A stretch of 64,000 nt of DNA from positions 62,001 through 126,000 of the forward strand of contig JAQFVV010012535.1 in NCBI GenBank assembly GCA_028023455.1, given 5' to 3'. Below the pieces are notes generated by a model, which had not been told where the DNA came from, made no database searches, and worked only from the letters and a program-made list of their open reading frames with translations. Below are positions 58,721 to 64,000 of this stretch, in pieces (the stretch's first letter is position 1; every line of letters begins with the position of its first letter). The stretch is from Epiperipatus broadwayi (lineage: Eukaryota; Onychophora; Udeonychophora; Euonychophora; Peripatidae). A program made the translations under genes and the position numbers.

Positions 58721-60486
58721 CTACCTGGGATATATATTATTTACTGAGGTAAGGGATTCTCTATTAACCGTAGCCTTACCATCACTAACTTTGTTACTGA
58801 TTTCTATAGAATCTAAGATATCCACAACTTTCTCTATTGTCTGTCTGTCTGCCGCAATTAGGACTTGTTCCACATGCTGAGGTAAATTGTGATATATAAT
58901 GTGCACTATCTGCTGCTCGGACAAGGGATATGCAGTAAGGATCTTAAATCATCCAGCCTGTTTCCTAAAAAACTGGGTGTAGCTGCCCTTATACTGGTTA
59001 TATTTTTTTTGAGAAATTTGATACCTCAGATTATCCTGTCTATCCTCCCCCACAAACTAGCTAAAAGAAGGTATTTAAAATCCCCATAGGCATGAGGTTT
59101 ATTAAACAGGGATTGCCATCAATCTTTTGAGGAGGCATACAAGTGGTTACTAGCATTGGCAACCTTTTCTGCCTCAGAAAGTGGGCACAAAGAGAATAAC
59201 TCTTCTAAGCTTTGTAAGAATTCGTAAGGATTTTCCAGATACTCCTTGAAAGTTTTGAAAGTCAAAAACTTGAGTGCCATAGAATCACGGGATTCCCTCT
59301 CACCATATTTCTGATCCTACTTTCTGTATACCTACTCTATTAAGCTCAACATCTTCTAATGACTCTAAAGAACAATGATCTATTGGGTCTCTCTAGCACT
59401 GGTTTGCCCTATCTCTAACTTGGAATTTGGTCTCTGAGTTAAAGCATCCTGTACAAACTTTTCTAGTCTGGGCTTGGTAATTTTTCCACTCACATCTTAG
59501 TTCATTTTTCAGCTTATCTTCCATCTCTACCTTTATACTTTGGCATCTCTCATGTACTTCTTTCAATCTAAGACCTATTGCTTGTTCACCCTCTTCCTTT
59601 ATTTCTAACTCACCAACTCTTAGTAATTTGCATGACTTGGTCATTCAAGTTCTCACCGACCCTACCTTGATCCAACTTCTGTGTTTCTAACTGTGAATTT
59701 AAAGCTCTCATCTGGTTTTGACATTCATCAACCTGACTACCTATTCTGAAAGTACTATCATCTATTTTAATCTGGTACTCTCCTAAACTTTTTTTGACAT
59801 TTCCTAATTTTTCAAATGATTCAAACTTCTGATTCAACTTAATGGTACACTCACTGGTGTATTGCTTATACAATATTTGATACTCTTGTCCTTTATTTTC
59901 TATCATCATCTCTGCCCTACTAAAGTTCTCCTTAATCTCCCCCTTAAGTTGCAAGACTGAGTCTTCATTATCTAGTCTAATTTGCTGTAGCTATATTTTG
60001 ACATTCACTTCTATTACCTCCAATCTATATATTTGACTTTTCTTATCTTTTCTAATTTTATTCATCTCTACTGTCTGATTTTCAATTTTATCTTCTAATC
60101 TTTGCATTTGCATGACTGAACTATCAATTCTGCCAACTTTTCTCACATTTCTGATTTTATTTGCTGAACACCTGTTTCTATTTTTTTCTGACCTTTCTGA
60201 TTTGGTTTGTTGGGCACTTCTATTTTTTTCTAACACTTCTGACATTTGTTGTGCATTTTTATCTATTTTTTTTACATTTCTGATATTATTTGTCCAACAT
60301 CCCTTGGAAGGACTCATCTGTTCTCCCAGGTGGGACATCTTCTACTCTACTACCTTCTTTACTGATTAAGTTTATAGTTTCATTTCCTGAGTCAATATCA
60401 GGAGACAACATGATTACGTCTGGAAACAATATCTTTTGGGACTCGCCCAAATCAACACACATATTAAGATCTTGCATTTTATCCAA
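58721..60486 (-). pseudogene. gag: Gypsy gag: coiled-coil N-terminus and capsid-like C-terminus, broken
   Basis: The ATG at 60,486 opens a short acidic leader. Charged coiled-coil segments follow (60,338-59,991; 59,954-59,610; 59,644-59,393), with a tandemly repeated Lys/Asn/Gln-rich part (RNVKKIDKN, SEKNR and RNVRKVGRID recur). The capsid-like region (about 59,280-58,721) reads FKEYLENPYEFLQSLEELF and later YTQFFRKQAG and LPQHVEQVLIAADRQTIEKV, typical of retrotransposon Gag. It has TGA and other stops and frame changes. A degraded zinc-knuckle remnant may lie just downstream but cannot be confirmed. Gag would assemble the particle in an active relative. Confidence 0.75.
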
Positions 60487-61029
60487 ACTTTAATTTATTA
60501 ATATACTATGATAGAGAAAACAAGATACATCAACTCAACTCTCAACCAACAATCCAAACTCTCCACATCCAAAAATACATTGCGTCACTATAGTATGTTT
60601 AGTTATATTTTTCTACATGACATTCGTTTTCCACACATTGCGAATAAAATAATGATAAGAAAGAGAGAAAAAAAATTATTGCACTTCATAAACAGATGAC
60701 ATTGATCCAAACACATATGATTTTATTGAATAAGACCTGTATATTTCATCTATAGCATATTATAAACTAAGTTATTCTTGACATAAAAAAAGTTCAAACT
60801 GACAATTATTAGCAAATTCTCATATTTTTAAAGTATAGAATTTGAAATCAAAGGCCAAAATATATCTACCAAGGCATCAAAATGTATCTATCGAGGCCCC
60901 AAATATTGGGGAGCCAAAAATCTTACTATCATCATTATCAATCAAGCCTAATAATACATTGATGCCAGAGAACTACTATAATCAAGCCCACCTTACTATA
61001 ACCTAATTATACTGAAGGAACATGTCGAT
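60487..61029 (-). other. Leader of copy B with a second PBS-like site
   Basis: Noncoding DNA between gag and PBS. At 60,893-60,916 the minus strand reads TGGCTCCCCAATATTTGGGG, very like the copy A PBS region (TGGTGCCCAATATGGGGCC), with the same flanks (TTTTT before, CCTCGATA/CCTTGATA after). Copy B therefore appears to carry two versions of the PBS zone about 135 bases apart. Confidence 0.55.
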
Positions 61030-61050
61030 GCCCACCATGTTGTGGCACCA
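61030..61050 (-). other. Primer binding site, tRNA-Lys-like (copy B)
   Basis: The minus strand reads TGGTGCCACAACATGGTGGGC, which aligns with the copy A PBS and the tRNA-Lys complement with small insertions. It is separated from the LTR end by 10 bases, as in copy A (11 bases). Confidence 0.6.
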
Positions 61051-61060
61051 AAAAGCCAAC

Positions 61061-64000
61061 TGTAACCCCTCATCATCGATCACCAACACCTTCTACCTTT
61101 CCTAACTACAAATACCCAGGGCACCAATTCTATGGATCATAGAATAAACTATTAATTCAGCTTTACTTTACAATTATTAATGAGGCTCTTAAATGAAGTG
61201 TTACCTTAGCTCAACTCAGTTGGGGCCACAGAGGTTTAAGGTGTAAAATGTATATTAGATGTGGGAGGAAATATTATTAATAGGAACAAAACATCTATTA
61301 AATTCTAAAATAAATAAGAATTAAATTGGTAAAATTCTACCATCTAAATTAATAAGTTATACTCTATACTTCACCTCCTCCCACCATCCACTTGCATTGA
61401 ACAACCTCAACTATATTAGAAAATTAAATTAATGAATAAAATGTAATGTTTAGTAACTCTACAGAATAGCAAGTTGGAACTGAATATAAAATAAGCCTAA
61501 CATTACTGAACTTTTAATTATACAATAATCTAAACTAGTTAACTTAATTAATATTTAATCTAAATTAATAATTGAATATCTCAGGGAATTAATTTATTGC
61601 ATAGTTTAATTTTAAATCTATACTTCTCAATAACTACTATTTACTATTATAAAAGTAATAATGTAAATTAAGCTATACCATAACTAAATACTGTTAGTTA
61701 GATAATGAAAGAAATAGGGTACATTTTGATTTCAATTCATCATCTAAACAATAACTAAATGATAAACTTTTTAGAAAATCATCAAATAATCAACATTTCA
61801 GACAGTGTTTGGATCAAGGAAATCACCATCATCATATATGGACATGTTCATCATTAAATTAAATGAAAAGTGCAATCATACCATATTGGATAAGTAAATG
61901 TGTGGAAATATGAAATTACGAATGTATGTCAAAGTGGAATTCTGAACACAACTTTGAATAATAAAACATTTATTTACAAAATAGTTAAGCAAACATTTAG
62001 TTCTTTTTTATAATTTGTGCAGGTATAGATTCTAGATGTATTAAACATCAATAGTTGAATAGTTTACATGAGAGCAGATAACATAAGATAACTTTCTATC
62101 TTCTGTTCTAACACATCCCAGCTATCAAGGTATTCTGATAGACTTATGGAAAACACATATTTTCAATACTAAAATCATACACTAAAATAAACTCTACATT
62201 TTTTTTGCAAAATTGTTTAAGTTATCAGTCAATTCTGATAAACATACAGAGCTGAAACAATATAATCCTACACTTCAGACAATAAAATACAAGATTTACT
62301 TTACATTTGGCATTTTGTTTTTGGCACTCTTAAGCTATCAAATTGATAGGTCTATGAGAAATAACATACTGTTAAATATTTACACTAAATTATAGGATGA
62401 AAGAGGTTTGAATCTAAGAATAATTATAAAATAAGAATAAGATCAAACTATACTTTGAAAAATTGAAATCAATAATTCTATTAATCAACTATACTCTTTC
62501 TTTGCAAAATTGAAATAAATAATTATATTAACTATACTTTGTCTTCTTTGCTTGCTCACTCAAATGATGATTGAATATTATGAAAGTTGATGATATGAAA
62601 TTTAAATGATAAATATAAAATGATTTGAAATAATAATTAAAATTATGCATTAATGATGGACTTTTCTACATCTTTTAAATTAATACCTTATGCATGTGTC
62701 TGAATTATACTGTCTGTCATAAAATAAATAATATTAATCAATCCAATTGGTTTACTTATGAACTTGTGATAAAATCATAATACAGATGATGACAATGGCC
62801 AGTCAAGCTTCAACACTAATTCTACTACAGCTGTTTTGTGAGAAAAATCAATTCTACTTTTATTTTCCTTTTTATCAGCAAATTGTCTTGCACTTGCCTA
62901 TGAGTAATAGATGAAAACATTTCATATGTCACATGGGGATAAAAGACTCACAATTCTAATCTTATAAATAACAATACAGTAACCCTTCTGAGACCTAAAA
63001 TAAACTGGTGTGGACAAATTCTCATCAGCAAAAATAAGGGTGATAAAATACTTGGCTTCTTATACTCTAATTCATAAAATACAACTATCAGAACTGGAGG
63101 ATTCAATCTATTAACAAATACTTCAATAAATGAAAGGGAGAGTTTACTTTATCCCATACAATATACTATGTAATCGACCCATGTCAAATATTCAAATAAC
63201 TAAAAGGGGAGAGATTTCTCAATCCCATATGATACTATACAACATAACTAACTTCATTCTACATAGCCACTAAACATTTTTCTATCCAAGCATAATAAAG
63301 AACAATAAATTCATATTTAAATAAATTTCTAATCTTTCAATTTCAATTGGCACATTCTCACCATCCGAAACCGATGACCTTAAATCATTTTTACTTTCAA
63401 TTCAAACATTATTGTAGCTGGATTTAATAATAGACAAGTATATATAATCCCAGTAGGTAAAGAACTACTGTAAAAATATCAATAACTGTGAAAGCAATAA
63501 TGAATAAATATTTCATATCTGATAAGTATAATATTTTAACTGGGAAATATACTAATTATGGTCGCAGAAACAAGGCAAAAATAATTTCAATTGGCAAGGT
63601 AAGACAAAATAATCTTTTTAGTGCATTTGTATTAGCACAAAAATTAAAATAAAAGTTTGGTTTAAGATAAACGACAAATCTGTAAATTCTGGGTTAAATA
63701 ATTATTGAAAATAATTATTTTACAATCTATTGGAAACGCAAAGATAAACTATAAAATTTTATATAATGAGCTTCTTTTCAAAAGAGCTTTTCACCCCTTC
63801 AACATTAAATGGATGTTTCTATCTCAAACACGCATGTATATTTATAACACACGCATGCAATAAAACTTATACTAAAATAATATAAAAAATACCTCATAAT
63901 ATTTTTCCATATTATACATTTATGAGATGTTCTTGAAGAAAACAATAATAATATAAATCATAAAAACAACCTTTAAACTGTCTATCTGCTAGATACCAAA
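61061..64000 (-). repeat. 5' LTR of copy B (continues beyond the window)
   Basis: Begins TGTAACCCC next to the PBS. Long collinear matches to copy A: aaatacccagggcaccaattct versus aaatgcccagggcaccagttct; gataatgaaagaaatagggt versus gataatgaaggaaatagggt; tgtttggatcaaggaaa in both; and later blocks to about 63,850 (6,950 in A). It is about 600 bp longer than A over the same interval, partly from internal repeats at 62,100-62,550. No open frame of note. Confidence 0.7.
62445..62545. repeat. Short tandem repeat (about 41 bp) inside the copy B LTR
   Basis: AACTATACT(T/C)T occurs at 62,447, 62,487 and 62,529, followed by a (t)gcaaaattgaaat(a/c)aataatt block in the first two units. It helps explain why this LTR is longer than copy A. 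Confidence 0.7.

Larger units (their letters stand above)
53000..64000 (-). mobile_element. Giant-LTR Gypsy-class retrotransposon, copy B
   Basis: On the minus strand: 5' LTR (61,061 to beyond the window), PBS, leader, gag, a foreign insertion, protease, RT, RNase H, integrase, 3' LTR remnant. RT before RNase H before integrase, followed by a GPY/F-like tail, is the Gypsy (Metaviridae) order. No envelope-like gene lies between integrase and 3' LTR. All genes are interrupted. It matches copy A (2.7-9.2 kb) at LTR ends, LTR body and PBS, so they are two old, diverged copies of one family. Confidence 0.85.

Overview
The window is an AT-rich, repeat-filled stretch of a eukaryotic genome, almost certainly an invertebrate animal. 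Evidence for this is degraded APE-type LINEs and Gypsy-class LTR elements, abundant triplet microsatellites and splice-like signals, with no operons or bacterial gene structure. No host gene can be named with confidence and the species cannot be fixed from the sequence. Every recognisable protein-coding segment belongs to a mobile element, lies on the minus strand and carries stops or frameshifts.

Layout. (1) 0.2-9.2 kb: a Gypsy-class LTR element (copy A), minus strand. It has a broken coiled-coil gag (2.7-4.1 kb), a leader, a Lys-tRNA-like primer binding site (4,711-4,728) and a very long LTR (4,740-9,182, about 4.4 kb). A second leader fragment sits at 0.2-0.5 kb. (2) 11.76-16.98 kb: a nearly full-length two-ORF LINE bounded by an exact 18-bp target-site duplication, damaged by one nonsense codon and two frameshifts. 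(3) 17-27.6 kb: mostly featureless, with a cryptic coding-like frame, a possible first exon, a TATA-containing GC-rich block and a 160-bp tandem repeat. (4) 27.6-29.0 kb: an ORF1-only (half-LINE) fragment. (5) 29-40.8 kb: mostly noncoding, with a GC-rich inverted repeat, a 411-bp tandem repeat, a truncated LINE ORF1, a (ATT)22 tract, a 66-bp satellite-like array and one exon-like minus-strand sequence at 39.9-40.1 kb. (6) 40.87-52.8 kb: two long LINEs head to tail, each joined through a triplet microsatellite, and followed by the 3' end of a third. (7) 53-64 kb: a second copy (B) of the giant-LTR Gypsy element, minus strand: 3' LTR remnant, integrase, RNase H, RT, protease, a foreign 2-kb insert with tandem repeats and an exon-like sequence, gag, duplicated PBS-like sites, and a 5' LTR that runs off the window.

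How the parts relate. Copies A and B match in LTR ends (TGTAACC/GGTTACA on the plus strand), PBS, leader and much of the LTR body, so the two ends of the window belong to one family. In copy B the full gag-PR-RT-RH-INT order can be read. The LINEs are one broad family (ORF1 with CCHC knuckle; ORF2 with APE endonuclease, RT and a C-terminal zinc finger) in several diverged subfamilies whose tails are AT-rich triplet repeats. The points of most interest are the giant LTR, the head-to-tail LINE chain through triplet tails, the ORF1-only LINE derivative, and a few short exon-like sequences that may be the only host DNA under selection.
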